This document shows positions 8,082 to 15,947 of a DNA stretch of 34,384 nt, in pieces. The stretch comes from Bacteroidaceae bacterium. GTDB lineage: Bacteria > Bacteroidota > Bacteroidia > Bacteroidales > Bacteroidaceae. Numbering within the stretch: the first letter of the stretch is position 1; each line of letters opens with the position of its first letter. The notes beneath the pieces were generated by a model, which did not search any database, was not told where the DNA came from, and worked only from the letters and a program-made list of their open reading frames with translations. Position numbers and translations under genes: made by a program. Location of the stretch: positions 1 through 34,384 of the forward strand of contig JAFYMP010000017.1 in NCBI GenBank assembly GCA_017556585.1, written 5' to 3'.

Positions 8082-8098
8082 CAGAAAATAGAGAAAAC

Positions 8099-8956
8099 AT
8101 GAGCAAATTACCGGAAACTTATACAGACAATAACAGTATGGCCTGTTACATACTTTTGGTTCCTATATACTCTTTCTTTTTCCTTATAGGATACAAACCC
8201 TTCAATATAGTAGGTCAGTTAAATGTTGAAATGGGCAGATTTGCATTTTATGCATCTATGCTTATCTCCATACTGCTGGTAGTAGTAACTATCAGCCGTT
8301 TCGCCATGAGATTACTTAGAGAAAGATTAAATCTCACATATCTCTCCTTCTATATATGGGAGTTTTTTGAGATTTTCATTTCGTCTATGTTTTTCACCTT
8401 ATTTATATGGCTAATCACCGGCAGACACACACCATACGTAAGTATTCTGCCTAACGTTTCATTGGTAGCATTTTTTGTTCTTATATTTCCCTATACTATT
8501 TTAGCCATATTATCAGAGCTGACATATAAAAACAACATCATAGAAGAGCTAAAGAGCAATATAAACAGATATTCCAACGGAATAATAGGAGCCGACAAAA
8601 GCCCTATCCACTTTTTAGATGAAAACAAGGTCATGAAACTGGTAGTTACAGCAGAGAGCCTGTTATATATTGTAGCTTCCGATAATTACGTAGATATTCA
8701 CTATCTGAGTAATGGAAAAATAACCAAATACAGTTTGAGAAACTCTATGCGCAGTATAGAAGAGCTGTGTATGCAGAACAATCTTTTAAGATGCCACAGA
8801 TCTTACATAGTAAACTTGAAGAAAATCAAGATAATACAAAAAGACAGAGAAGAGGGACTATTTGCAGAATTAGATATAAGCGGAGCCCCACACATTCCTG
8901 TCTCTAAAAAATATGCAGACCAGATATTAACTGCATTCTCAAAATTAAACGATTGA
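8099..8956 (+). CDS. Membrane-anchored LytTR-family DNA-binding regulator
   Basis: 285 residues from the ATG at 8099 (chosen because the promoter lies at 8051-8081). The first ~150 residues hold four hydrophobic spans (around ACYILLVPIYSFFFLIG, FAFYASMLISILLVVV, FISSMFFTLFIWLITG and VSLVAFFVLIFPYTIL). A short linker follows, then a C-terminal LytTR domain (about 185-285) with KLVVTAESLLYIVASDNYVDIHY, the LLRCHRSYIVNLKKI helix-strand region and IPVSKKYADQIL. There is no receiver domain, so it is not a classical response regulator; a membrane signal, directly or through a partner, probably controls it. It is followed after 6 nt by btuC, so it may regulate or be co-regulated with B12 uptake. Target genes are unknown; the inverted repeat at 7997-8029 is one candidate site. 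Confidence 0.85.
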   Translation: MSKLPETYTDNNSMACYILLVPIYSFFFLIGYKPFNIVGQLNVEMGRFAFYASMLISILLVVVTISRFAMRLLRERLNLTYLSFYIWEFFEIFISSMFFTLFIWLITGRHTPYVSILPNVSLVAFFVLIFPYTILAILSELTYKNNIIEELKSNINRYSNGIIGADKSPIHFLDENKVMKLVVTAESLLYIVASDNYVDIHYLSNGKITKYSLRNSMRSIEELCMQNNLLRCHRSYIVNLKKIKIIQKDREEGLFAELDISGAPHIPVSKKYADQILTAFSKLND

Positions 8957-8962
8957 TTTACT

Positions 8963-9982
8963 ATGGACAGAAAAGTAAAAACAGCAGTTATTTTAATATC
9001 TGTTGCAATAGCATTACTACTACTGCTTAACCTGTTCATAGGTTCGGTAAAAATTCCTTTTAAGGAAGTTGTCTCTATTCTGTTTAATGGTGAATCTACA
9101 AAACAGAGTTGGGAATTTATAGTATTGCAGTCCAGACTGCCACAAGCTATCACTGCCCTACTCTGCGGTGCTTCACTATCGGCAGCAGGTTTAATACTAC
9201 AAACAGCCTTTCGCAACTCTTTGGCAGGCCCCGATATTTTAGGCATAAACGGTGGAGCAGGTTTAGGTGTAGCATTGGTTATGCTGCTGTTTGGCGGAAA
9301 TTTATCTGCGGGTAACATTACCATAGGTGGATCGTTATCTATTGTTGTGGGCGCTATGATTGGAGCATTTGCAGTTATGGCTCTTATTCTTGCATTATCT
9401 AACAAATTGAGAAGTTCTGTAATGTTATTGATAGCCGGTATTATGATAAGTTACCTTACATCGTCTGCAATCACACTGCTAAATTTCTTTTCCACCGCAG
9501 AGGGGGTACATTCATACACCATGTGGGGAATGGGCAATTTTGGAGGTGTTACACTTAAACAATTGCCATTCTTTTCTACTGTATCACTAATAGGAATTGG
9601 CATAGCCATACTTATGATAAAGCCACTTAATGCTCTGCTTTTAGGCGAACATTATGCACAGAATTTAGGCATAAACATTATGCGGACACGCACTATGTTA
9701 CTTATATCGACAGGTATTTTAGTAGCTACTACAACAGCATTTTGCGGACCTATATCTTTTATTGGACTGGCAGTTCCGCATTTGGCAAGACTAATACTTG
9801 GCACCAATAATCATAAAAGCCTTATGCCCGTAACTATTCTGATGGGTATAACCATTGCACTACTATGTAACCTTATCAGCGCACTTCCAGGCGACAAGGG
9901 GCTCATCCCACTGAATGCCATAACTCCATTCATAGGAGCGCCTGTTATTCTTTATGTTCTGTTAAGGGGTAATAACAGATAA
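8963..9982 (+). CDS. btuC: BtuC-like cobalamin ABC transporter permease (FecCD family)
   Basis: 339 residues, about ten membrane spans, normal length for the FecCD/BtuC family. Family landmarks are SRLPQAITALLCGASLSAAGLILQ near the start, NSLAGPDILGINGGAGLG, YTMWGMGNFGG, the GPISFIGLAVPHLARLI motif that contacts the ATPase, and LPGDKGLIPLNAITPFIGAPVILYVLL at the end. It forms the inner-membrane pore through which the BtuF-delivered corrinoid enters the cytosol. It is co-transcribed with the LytTR regulator and not with btuF. No BtuD ATPase gene follows: the next gene is convergent, ending 3 nt away, so the ATPase must be encoded elsewhere. The family also includes iron-siderophore permeases; the B12 assignment rests on the neighbouring operon. 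Confidence 0.85.
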   Translation: MDRKVKTAVILISVAIALLLLLNLFIGSVKIPFKEVVSILFNGESTKQSWEFIVLQSRLPQAITALLCGASLSAAGLILQTAFRNSLAGPDILGINGGAGLGVALVMLLFGGNLSAGNITIGGSLSIVVGAMIGAFAVMALILALSNKLRSSVMLLIAGIMISYLTSSAITLLNFFSTAEGVHSYTMWGMGNFGGVTLKQLPFFSTVSLIGIGIAILMIKPLNALLLGEHYAQNLGINIMRTRTMLLISTGILVATTTAFCGPISFIGLAVPHLARLILGTNNHKSLMPVTILMGITIALLCNLISALPGDKGLIPLNAITPFIGAPVILYVLLRGNNR

Positions 9983-10000
9983 GTGTTATCTCTTTTTCTT
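9977..10000 (+). terminator. Intrinsic terminator overlapping the btuC stop codon
   Basis: AGATAA (9977-9982) and TTATCT (9986-9991) form a six-pair stem around a GTG triloop, followed by CTTTTTCTT. The btuC TAA is inside the left arm. The T-tract is, on the other strand, the Lys codons ending the convergent gene. A short stem, so efficiency is uncertain. Confidence 0.6.
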
Positions 10001-10678
10001 GTAACACATCTTCATATCGCACAAATGGCATGTATATGGCAGATATCTTACATTCTCTCCTATACCTATTATGCCACTAACCGATTTGACAGGTAGCATA
10101 AGACAAGAATCGGTCAATTCTATTCCGCAAGGTCTCTCTTCCGGAAACAGACTGAACAGTTTGGGTTGTTCCTTGACCAACCAACCGCAATATCCGGGAC
10201 TGTATCTGTTGGTACGTTTCAGGTTTTTGGTATCTAACACAGATTGCAACTGCTTTTCCATGTAATCTGCCACGCTCTCTACTATCTGACTGCCTATACA
10301 ATCTGAAATATATGTCTGAACCATATCGCCACGTGACTCTATCTCTTCCATCCACTTAAAATATCCGGTTCCCACAGTTGCCACAAAAGCCACAAATTGT
10401 TCCGATTTGCGCAACTGAGCTGCTATCACTCTACCGGTTTCAAAGTACTGTTTATTGTTGCTATCTGCCCATAGAGTACAACTGTTATCAGCCAACTCTC
10501 CATCTAAAACAACAAACTCATACTGCAAGTTCAAATACTTTGGTGCTTCAGCTAAAAGAGTTTCTGTTATCTTGCGTGTCTCATCATCGGGTGTTACATC
10601 TTTAAAACCCATAGATGAATAGATTTCATCTACGGGTATATTTATATCGGAAAACGAGACCTCTTCCTTATAGAGCAT
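9986..10678 (-). CDS. Stand-alone methionine synthase activation-domain-like protein
   Basis: 230 residues resembling the C-terminal activation domain of cobalamin-dependent methionine synthase (MetH), which binds S-adenosylmethionine during reductive reactivation of oxidised B12. The visible hallmark is RYSPGYCGW at about residues 160-168, corresponding to the RxxPGY motif that contacts AdoMet. It is followed by a Ser-rich SVSGIIGIGENVRYLPYTCHLCDMKMCY end, a Cys-containing tail seen in detached versions of this domain. There is no catalytic MetH module, and the full enzyme is not in this window. It is the last gene of the thrA operon, only 2 nt after thrC, so it is made together with enzymes supplying homoserine, the precursor of methionine. 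It may reactivate a MetH whose own activation domain is missing, or serve another corrinoid protein. Family good, partner inferred. Confidence 0.78.
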   Translation of the reverse strand: MLYKEEVSFSDINIPVDEIYSSMGFKDVTPDDETRKITETLLAEAPKYLNLQYEFVVLDGELADNSCTLWADSNNKQYFETGRVIAAQLRKSEQFVAFVATVGTGYFKWMEEIESRGDMVQTYISDCIGSQIVESVADYMEKQLQSVLDTKNLKRTNRYSPGYCGWLVKEQPKLFSLFPEERPCGIELTDSCLMLPVKSVSGIIGIGENVRYLPYTCHLCDMKMCYKKKR

Positions 10679-10680
10679 AA

Positions 10681-11982
10681 TCAGATTTTTGATAAAAGGA
10701 AACTACGGAAATCGGAATACTCCTTGCTAATAGGTTCGCTCTGTTTAGTACCCTCCATAAATGCTCTCAGTTTAGCCGGAATATCTATATCGCCGTCTAT
10801 TATTACATCTACCTTCTCTTTGAATTTTGCAGGATGCGCAGTCTCCAGGAATACGCCATATTCATCGGCAGCAAGCTGTTCCTGCAATGCTCTATATCCA
10901 CAAGCACCGTGAGGATCTAACAGGTAGCCGGTCTTTTCATAGACATCCTTCAAAGTCTCTGCTATCTGTTCGTCTTTATATGTTGCACCACCTATATGAG
11001 CAGCTATATCTGCGTGTGAATTACCGTACAAATCCAATATACGTGCAAAGTTACTTGGATCGCCCACATCCATGGCATTTGCCAGAGTCTGAACAGATGG
11101 CTTTGGTGAATAGACACCGCTTTGCAGATAGTTATAGAAGATATCGTTCGCATTGTTAGCTGCAATAAAACGTTTTACAGGAAGCCCCATATACCAACCA
11201 AACAAACCTGCTGTAATATTACCAAAGTTACCACTTGGAACACAGATAACCAGATTATCAGCCTTACCCTGACGTTTCATCTGAGCGTATGCATTGAAAT
11301 AGTAAAATGCCTGTGGCAGGAATCGAGCCACATTGATAGAGTTTGCCGATGTCAATTTCATTTTGGAATTGAGTTCAGCATCCATAAAGGCACTCTTTAC
11401 CAATGCCTGACAATCATCAAAAACGCCATCTACCTCTACTGCAGTGATATTTTTTCCCAATGTGGTAAACTGACACTCCTGAATAGGGCTAACTTTACCT
11501 TTTGGATAGAGCACATATACGTGAACACCATCTACACCTAAGAAACCATTGGCAACTGCACTACCTGTATCGCCCGATGTGGCAACCAGTACATTAACCA
11601 ATTGCTTTTCTTCTTTATTGAAATATCCCAAAAGACGTGCCATAAAACGTGCGCCAACATCTTTAAATGCCAATGTAGGTCCGTGGAACAGTTCTAAAGA
11701 GTAGATATTATCATTCACCTGAACCACAGGAGTTTCAAAGCTCAGGGTATCATATACTATCTGCTTTAAATCATCTGCAGGAATATCTTCTCCAAAGAAA
11801 GCATCAGCCACATGGTAAGCAATTTCCTGAAATGAGAGATTTTCTATATTGTCAAAAAATTCTTTTGGCAGTTTTTTAATCTGCTCCGGCATATACAAAC
11901 CTCTGTCCGGCGCCAAACCCTTTACTACTGCGTTCTGTAATGTAGATAACGGTGAATTTCCGTTTGTACTGTAATATTTCAT
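10681..11982 (-). CDS. thrC: Threonine synthase
   Basis: 433 residues, PLP-dependent enzyme converting O-phospho-L-homoserine to L-threonine and phosphate. Visible features: MKYYSTNG...PLSTLQNAVVKGLAPDRGLYMPE at the N-terminus (the threonine-synthase N-terminal domain), the PLP lysine in HGPTLAFKDVGARF at K107, SGDTGSAVANGF binding the substrate phosphate near 145, and the NSINVARFLPQAFYYF and PSGNFGNITAG blocks. The length fits the bacterial/fungal-type class. Its ATG overlaps the stop of the upstream homoserine kinase gene (ATGA), and the MetH-activation-like gene begins 2 nt after its stop, so it is in the middle of a four-gene operon. Regulation is expected through the threonine leader at 15733-15810. 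Confidence 0.96.
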   Translation of the reverse strand: MKYYSTNGNSPLSTLQNAVVKGLAPDRGLYMPEQIKKLPKEFFDNIENLSFQEIAYHVADAFFGEDIPADDLKQIVYDTLSFETPVVQVNDNIYSLELFHGPTLAFKDVGARFMARLLGYFNKEEKQLVNVLVATSGDTGSAVANGFLGVDGVHVYVLYPKGKVSPIQECQFTTLGKNITAVEVDGVFDDCQALVKSAFMDAELNSKMKLTSANSINVARFLPQAFYYFNAYAQMKRQGKADNLVICVPSGNFGNITAGLFGWYMGLPVKRFIAANNANDIFYNYLQSGVYSPKPSVQTLANAMDVGDPSNFARILDLYGNSHADIAAHIGGATYKDEQIAETLKDVYEKTGYLLDPHGACGYRALQEQLAADEYGVFLETAHPAKFKEKVDVIIDGDIDIPAKLRAFMEGTKQSEPISKEYSDFRSFLLSKI

Positions 11983-13193
11983 AGTTCTTCAAATAATTTC
12001 TCAATAAACTGCGGAGCTTCTAACACTCCATAAACACCACTCTTGCAAGATTCTTCATCGTATTTTGTTACTCCGTCAGGCTCTGCATTCGGTCTGTAAA
12101 TAATAAAAGGAACCGGTTCTGCAGTATGAGTACGATGCTTGCAAGGCGTAGGATGATCCGGCAATACAGCTATAGTTACAGGTTCATCCCAATCTTTAAC
12201 TGCTTCATATATAGGAGCTATCAGTTTGCTATCCAAATCCTGCACTGTACGCACTTTAAGCATTACATTACCTTCGTGTCCGGCTTCGTCCGGTGCTTCC
12301 ACATGCAGATAGACAAAATCATCTTCCTTCAGAGCTTGAATAGCCGCATTTGCTTTATTGGCATAATTGGTATCGAACAATCCTGTTGCACCCTCTACAT
12401 CTATAACTTTTAGACCGGCATAATGGCCTATACCTTTAATTAAATCTACTGCCGATATTACTGAACCCGATTTAATAAACCCAAATCTGTCTGACAGAGT
12501 CTTCATAGATGGACGATAACCAGCCGACCAAGGCCAGATACTGTTTGCAGGGTCTTTTCCCATAGCCTTTCTTTTCAGGTTTACCGGATGGTTTTCAAGC
12601 AACTTCTGTGACTCCAGAATCAATCTGTTTATCTGTTCTGCAGTATTTTCTGCCTCCGGTGTGGCAGCCTTTACCAGCAGCGGCATAAATGGTTCACCCG
12701 GAACATCGTGTGGAGGGACACACTCTACATGTTTATCGGCACCATCCATAACCAGAAGATGTCTATACTGGATACCTGTATGAAAATGAATTGTTTCCGA
12801 ACCCAGATTCTCCTGCAAATACTCTATAAGCTCTGCAGCCTCTTCGGTAGATATATGTCCTGCAGAATGGTTCTTGATTTTTCCATCCTGCACACATATC
12901 AGATTGCAACGCATACACATCTGACCGGGTTTCAGCTCTACACCGATATTTGCAGCTTCAAGAACTCCACGTCCTTCAAACACTTTATCCAGATTATATC
13001 CAAGCACTGCCATATTTGCCACTTCACTACCAGGATGAAAACCCTGTGGTACACTTTTCAGCATACCGGTACAACCCTTCTGTGCCAGCATATCCATATA
13101 TGGTTTTCTGGCATACTGCAATATGGTTTTGTTTCCAAGCTCAGGCAGAGGCCAGTCGGCCATTCCATCGCCCAGGATTATTATATATTTCAT
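11979..13193 (-). CDS. Alternative homoserine kinase of the iPGM/alkaline-phosphatase fold
   Basis: 404 residues of the 2,3-bisphosphoglycerate-independent phosphoglycerate mutase-like (ApgM/metalloenzyme) family. The start MKYIIILGDGMADWPLPELGNKT carries the first metal-binding Asp. Later motifs are PGSEVANMAVLGY, DFVYLHVEAPDEAGHEGN and VAVLPDHPTPCKHRTHTAEPVPF, supplying the remaining Asp/His ligands. Databases often call it phosphoglycerate mutase, but its place between thrA and thrC, where thrB would be, indicates homoserine phosphorylation; a Bacteroides relative has been given this role on genetic evidence, and the subfamily carries the name 'proposed homoserine kinase'. No GHMP-type ThrB is present in the operon. 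It lies 13 nt after thrA and overlaps thrC by four bases. The functional call is an inference from family and context, but a strong one. Confidence 0.88.
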   Translation of the reverse strand: MKYIIILGDGMADWPLPELGNKTILQYARKPYMDMLAQKGCTGMLKSVPQGFHPGSEVANMAVLGYNLDKVFEGRGVLEAANIGVELKPGQMCMRCNLICVQDGKIKNHSAGHISTEEAAELIEYLQENLGSETIHFHTGIQYRHLLVMDGADKHVECVPPHDVPGEPFMPLLVKAATPEAENTAEQINRLILESQKLLENHPVNLKRKAMGKDPANSIWPWSAGYRPSMKTLSDRFGFIKSGSVISAVDLIKGIGHYAGLKVIDVEGATGLFDTNYANKANAAIQALKEDDFVYLHVEAPDEAGHEGNVMLKVRTVQDLDSKLIAPIYEAVKDWDEPVTIAVLPDHPTPCKHRTHTAEPVPFIIYRPNAEPDGVTKYDEESCKSGVYGVLEAPQFIEKLFEEL

Positions 13194-13206
13194 CTTATTT
13201 TCACAT

Positions 13207-15633
13207 TTAAATGTTTGCGATACTCATTATATCGGCAAAAACTCCCGCTGCAGTAACAGCTGCACCGGCACCATATCCTTGAATCATCATAGGATACTCT
13301 TTATAACGTTCTGTAGTCAGCAATATAATGTTATTACTACCCTGCAAATTATAGAAAGGATGATATTCGTTTACTTCGCATAGAGAAACCTTACCTTTAC
13401 CCTCTGATAAACTTGCCACAAAACGCCAGCGCTTACCAGATTCTTCCAATGCCTTACGTTTAGTCTCAAATTCATCATCAAGCTGTGGCAAAGCCTTCCA
13501 GAAAGCATCTATAGTGCCATCGAACATCTGCTGTGGAATAAACAATTCCTTCTCTATATCTTCCTGATTCAATGCATATCCGCTTTCACGTGCCAGAATA
13601 ACAAGTTTGCGAATTACATCTTTTCCACTTAAATCTATGCGTGGATCCGGTTCGCTATATCCCTTCTCCTGGGCCAAACGAATAGTTTCGCTCAGTTTGC
13701 AGTCTGCACTTATAGTATTAAAGATAAAGTTCAATGTACCGCTAAGTACAGCCTCTATCTTCAATATTCTATCACCGCTGTTAATCAAATCGTTGATAGT
13801 ATTTATGATTGGCAGACCTGCACCCACATTAGTCTCAAACAGGAATTTTACACCACGCTTGCGGGCTGTCTTTTTCAGTTCAGCATAATTTGAGTAATCT
13901 GATGACGCTGCAATTTTATTGGCTGCAACCACCGATATGTTATGATCCAGCAAATCTTTATAAATTCCTGCCACCTCTGCACTTGCAGTACAATCCACAA
14001 ATACAGAATTAAAGATATTCATTCCAATTACCTCGTCACGCAGTATCTGGATGTTACTCTTTGGAGCATTCTCCAAAGCAGTTTTATAGTTATTCAAATC
14101 TATGCCCTCACGACTGAACAGCGCCTTACTGCCACGTGCTATACCTACCACATTCAGTTTCAAGCCACGTTCTTTTATCAGTTTATCGTGTTGCAATCTA
14201 ATCTGATCCAACAGACTGCTACCTACAGTACCCACACCGCAAATAAACAGATTCAGAACCTGATATTCAGACAAGAAGAATGAATCGTGAATAACATTCA
14301 GCGATTTACGCAATGAGTTCGATTCCACCACAAACGATATATTTGTTTCCGATGCACCCTGAGCACAAGCTATCACGTTTATACCGTTTCTACCCAGAAC
14401 GCCAAACAATTTACCGGCTATACCCGGGTTCTGGCGCATATTTTCGCCCACAACGGCAACTGTAGCCAAACCTGTTTCTGCTGTTATATGGAAAATTGCG
14501 CCCAATTCTATTTCGCGTCTGAACTCTCTGTTCAACAGTTCGCAAGCCAAATCGGCATCTCTATTGCGAACACCTATAGATGTACTGTTTTCCGATGATG
14601 CCTGTGAAACTAAGAACACACTGATTCCGCTTTCGGCAAAAGTCTTGAAGATACGATGATTCACACCTATCACACCCACCATACCAAGACCGCGAATTGT
14701 AATAAGCGCAGTATCGTTTATACTTGAAATACCCTTAATGGTCTTTGTGCTTTCAAGCAGTTCCTTCAGTATTATAGTACCCTTACCCTGCGGATTGAAA
14801 GTATTCTTTATCAGAATAGGAATATTCTTTGAACAAACAGGATAAATAGTAGGCGGATATACAACCTTTGCACCAAAGTTACACAGCTCCATTGCCTCTA
14901 CATAGCTAAGAGATTCAATAGTGTAAGCATTCGATATTACACGCGGATCGGCAGTCATAAAGCCATCCACATCGGTCCATATCTCCAAACATTCCGCATT
15001 AAGAGCAGCAGCCAACAACGAAGCAGTATAATCAGAACCGCCACGTCCCAGGTTTGAAACTTCGCCGGTCATTGCATCGGAAGAGATAAAGCCCGGCACT
15101 AACGATCTATGCGGAAGTTCTTTAAATGTATCCTGTATAAGCTGATATGTAAGATTGCTGTCTATAGCGTGCGTAGGCGATTTGTGTTCAGTCTTTATAA
15201 AGTTTCTGGCATCGAACAATTTGATATCGTCTATCAGTTCCACAACAATCTGTGTTGACAATCTTTCGCCATAACTCATTATGGTATCTAATGTCTTTTC
15301 AGATAAATCGTGTAGCAAAAACAGTCCATGCATAATATCGCTCAGTTCATCAAACAACTGGCGCACATGCTTATTGGCACGACGTCTGCGCTTTACCTCT
15401 ATAACATCACGAATCATCTGTTCATGACGTTTCAGCATCAAAGACAACTCTTCTTCGTACTGCTTATCACCTTTAGCAGCAAGTTTAGCGGTATTGATAA
15501 GTCTATCTGTAATACCGCCTAAAGCAGATACCACTACTATAACATCATCGCTCTGCGATTCTACTATTCCCTTTAGATTTAAAATGCTCTCTTTTGATCC
15601 TACAGAAGAGCCTCCGAATTTAAGTACTTTCAC
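13207..15633 (-). CDS. thrA: Bifunctional aspartokinase / homoserine dehydrogenase
   Basis: 808 residues, the full ThrA length. It uses a GTG start at 15633, giving MKVLKFGGSSVGS, the aspartokinase ATP-binding motif. The kinase part runs to about residue 300 (GRGGSDYTASLLAAALNAECLEIWTDVDG) and is followed by two ACT regulatory domains (around residues 305-460; GLGMVGVIGV, GRNGINVIACAQGASE). The homoserine dehydrogenase part (about 465-808) has NAD(P)-binding GVGTVGSSLL, the VAANKIAAS and GAGLPIINTI blocks and a TIRLAQEKGYSEPDPRIDLSGKDV catalytic region. It catalyses the first and third steps from aspartate to homoserine. Feedback inhibition by threonine through the ACT domains is expected from the family. 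First gene of the operon, preceded by a 195-nt leader with a Thr-codon-rich peptide. Confidence 0.97.
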   Translation of the reverse strand: MKVLKFGGSSVGSKESILNLKGIVESQSDDVIVVVSALGGITDRLINTAKLAAKGDKQYEEELSLMLKRHEQMIRDVIEVKRRRRANKHVRQLFDELSDIMHGLFLLHDLSEKTLDTIMSYGERLSTQIVVELIDDIKLFDARNFIKTEHKSPTHAIDSNLTYQLIQDTFKELPHRSLVPGFISSDAMTGEVSNLGRGGSDYTASLLAAALNAECLEIWTDVDGFMTADPRVISNAYTIESLSYVEAMELCNFGAKVVYPPTIYPVCSKNIPILIKNTFNPQGKGTIILKELLESTKTIKGISSINDTALITIRGLGMVGVIGVNHRIFKTFAESGISVFLVSQASSENSTSIGVRNRDADLACELLNREFRREIELGAIFHITAETGLATVAVVGENMRQNPGIAGKLFGVLGRNGINVIACAQGASETNISFVVESNSLRKSLNVIHDSFFLSEYQVLNLFICGVGTVGSSLLDQIRLQHDKLIKERGLKLNVVGIARGSKALFSREGIDLNNYKTALENAPKSNIQILRDEVIGMNIFNSVFVDCTASAEVAGIYKDLLDHNISVVAANKIAASSDYSNYAELKKTARKRGVKFLFETNVGAGLPIINTINDLINSGDRILKIEAVLSGTLNFIFNTISADCKLSETIRLAQEKGYSEPDPRIDLSGKDVIRKLVILARESGYALNQEDIEKELFIPQQMFDGTIDAFWKALPQLDDEFETKRKALEESGKRWRFVASLSEGKGKVSLCEVNEYHPFYNLQGSNNIILLTTERYKEYPMMIQGYGAGAAVTAAGVFADIMSIANI

Positions 15634-15686
15634 TTTGATATAGATATTTTTTGATTGTCAAGAATTACAATTTCGCTCACTTTTGT

Positions 15687-15752
15687 GTCGGAATACACCG
15701 ACGTGTTTCACGTAGAAACACATTAACACTCCCTAACCCCTAAGGGTATTAA
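15687..15752 (-). promoter_or_regulatory. Candidate threonine attenuator hairpins
   Basis: Reading the minus-strand RNA: stem A pairs TTAATACCC (15752-15744) with GGG-A-GTGTTAA (15733-15723), nine pairs including one G-U and a bulged A, spanning the end of the leader peptide. Stem B pairs GTGTTTC (15721-15715) with GAAACAC (15709-15703), loop of five. Stem C pairs GTCGG (15702-15698) with CCGAC (15691-15687). The right arm of stem A contains GTGTT (15729-15725), which could instead pair with AACAC (15707-15703), competing with stem B. This is the mutually exclusive logic of an attenuator. No U-tract follows stem C, so whether the outcome is transcription termination or something else is open. 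Confidence 0.5.
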
Positions 15753-15810
15753 GCGACATTGTGGTCGTAGTCAACCAACTCTTAACAACTATATAATTCG
15801 ATACTATCAT
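15733..15810 (-). CDS. Threonine operon leader peptide
   Basis: A 25-residue open frame, ATG at 15810 and TAG at 15735-15733, reading MIVSNYIVVK followed by SWLTTTTMSLNTLRG. Four Thr codons in a row (ACT ACG ACC ACA, 15771-15760) and a fifth near the end, plus Ile/Val codons, are what a leader sensing charged threonine (and perhaps isoleucine) tRNA should contain. It begins about 18 nt after the predicted transcription start and ends 99 nt before thrA. A weak purine run (AAGAG) precedes the ATG. The Thr run ends eight bases before stem A, so a ribosome stalled there would cover the left arm of stem A. The function is analogous to E. coli thrL but without sequence similarity; this is inference from position and codon content. 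Confidence 0.72.
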   Translation of the reverse strand: MIVSNYIVVKSWLTTTTMSLNTLRG

Positions 15811-15834
15811 CAAACTCTTATTTATAATAATGTG

Positions 15835-15866
15835 CAAAAATAGTGAAAGCCATACTAAGAACAAAA
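15835..15866 (-). promoter_or_regulatory. Promoter of the thr operon
   Basis: The minus strand has TTTTG (15866-15862), 19 nt, then TATTTTTG (15842-15835), an excellent match to the Bacteroidetes consensus. Transcription would begin near 15828, leaving about 18 nt before the leader ATG. Confidence 0.7.
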
Positions 15867-15889
15867 TCTACCGCCCATTTTTTTAAAAA

Positions 15890-15920
15890 TTTGCAGAAAG
15901 AGAAATTTAGCAGTAATTTC
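15890..15920 (+). promoter_or_regulatory. Probable promoter of the pnuC-radA operon
   Basis: TTTG (15890-15893), 20 nt, then TAATTTC (15914-15920). The final position differs from the TAnnTTTG consensus. It lies back to back with the thr promoter, and the ATG at 15948 follows 28 nt later. Confidence 0.45.
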
Positions 15921-15947
15921 ACAGCGTGAAAAAAAAGAACAGAAGAG

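Noticed and set aside
7973..8098. N-terminal extension of the LytTR protein
   Set aside because: The promoter at 8051-8081 lies inside it and the inverted repeat at 7997-8029 would be coding; the ATG at 8099 fits the promoter.
13942..14283. Plus-strand frame of 113 codons inside thrA, and similar frames in apgM, thrC and the RND genes
   Set aside because: Antisense shadows: rich in Ile, Thr, His, Cys and Tyr as expected for the complement of Bacteroidales coding sequence, no promoters, no domains.
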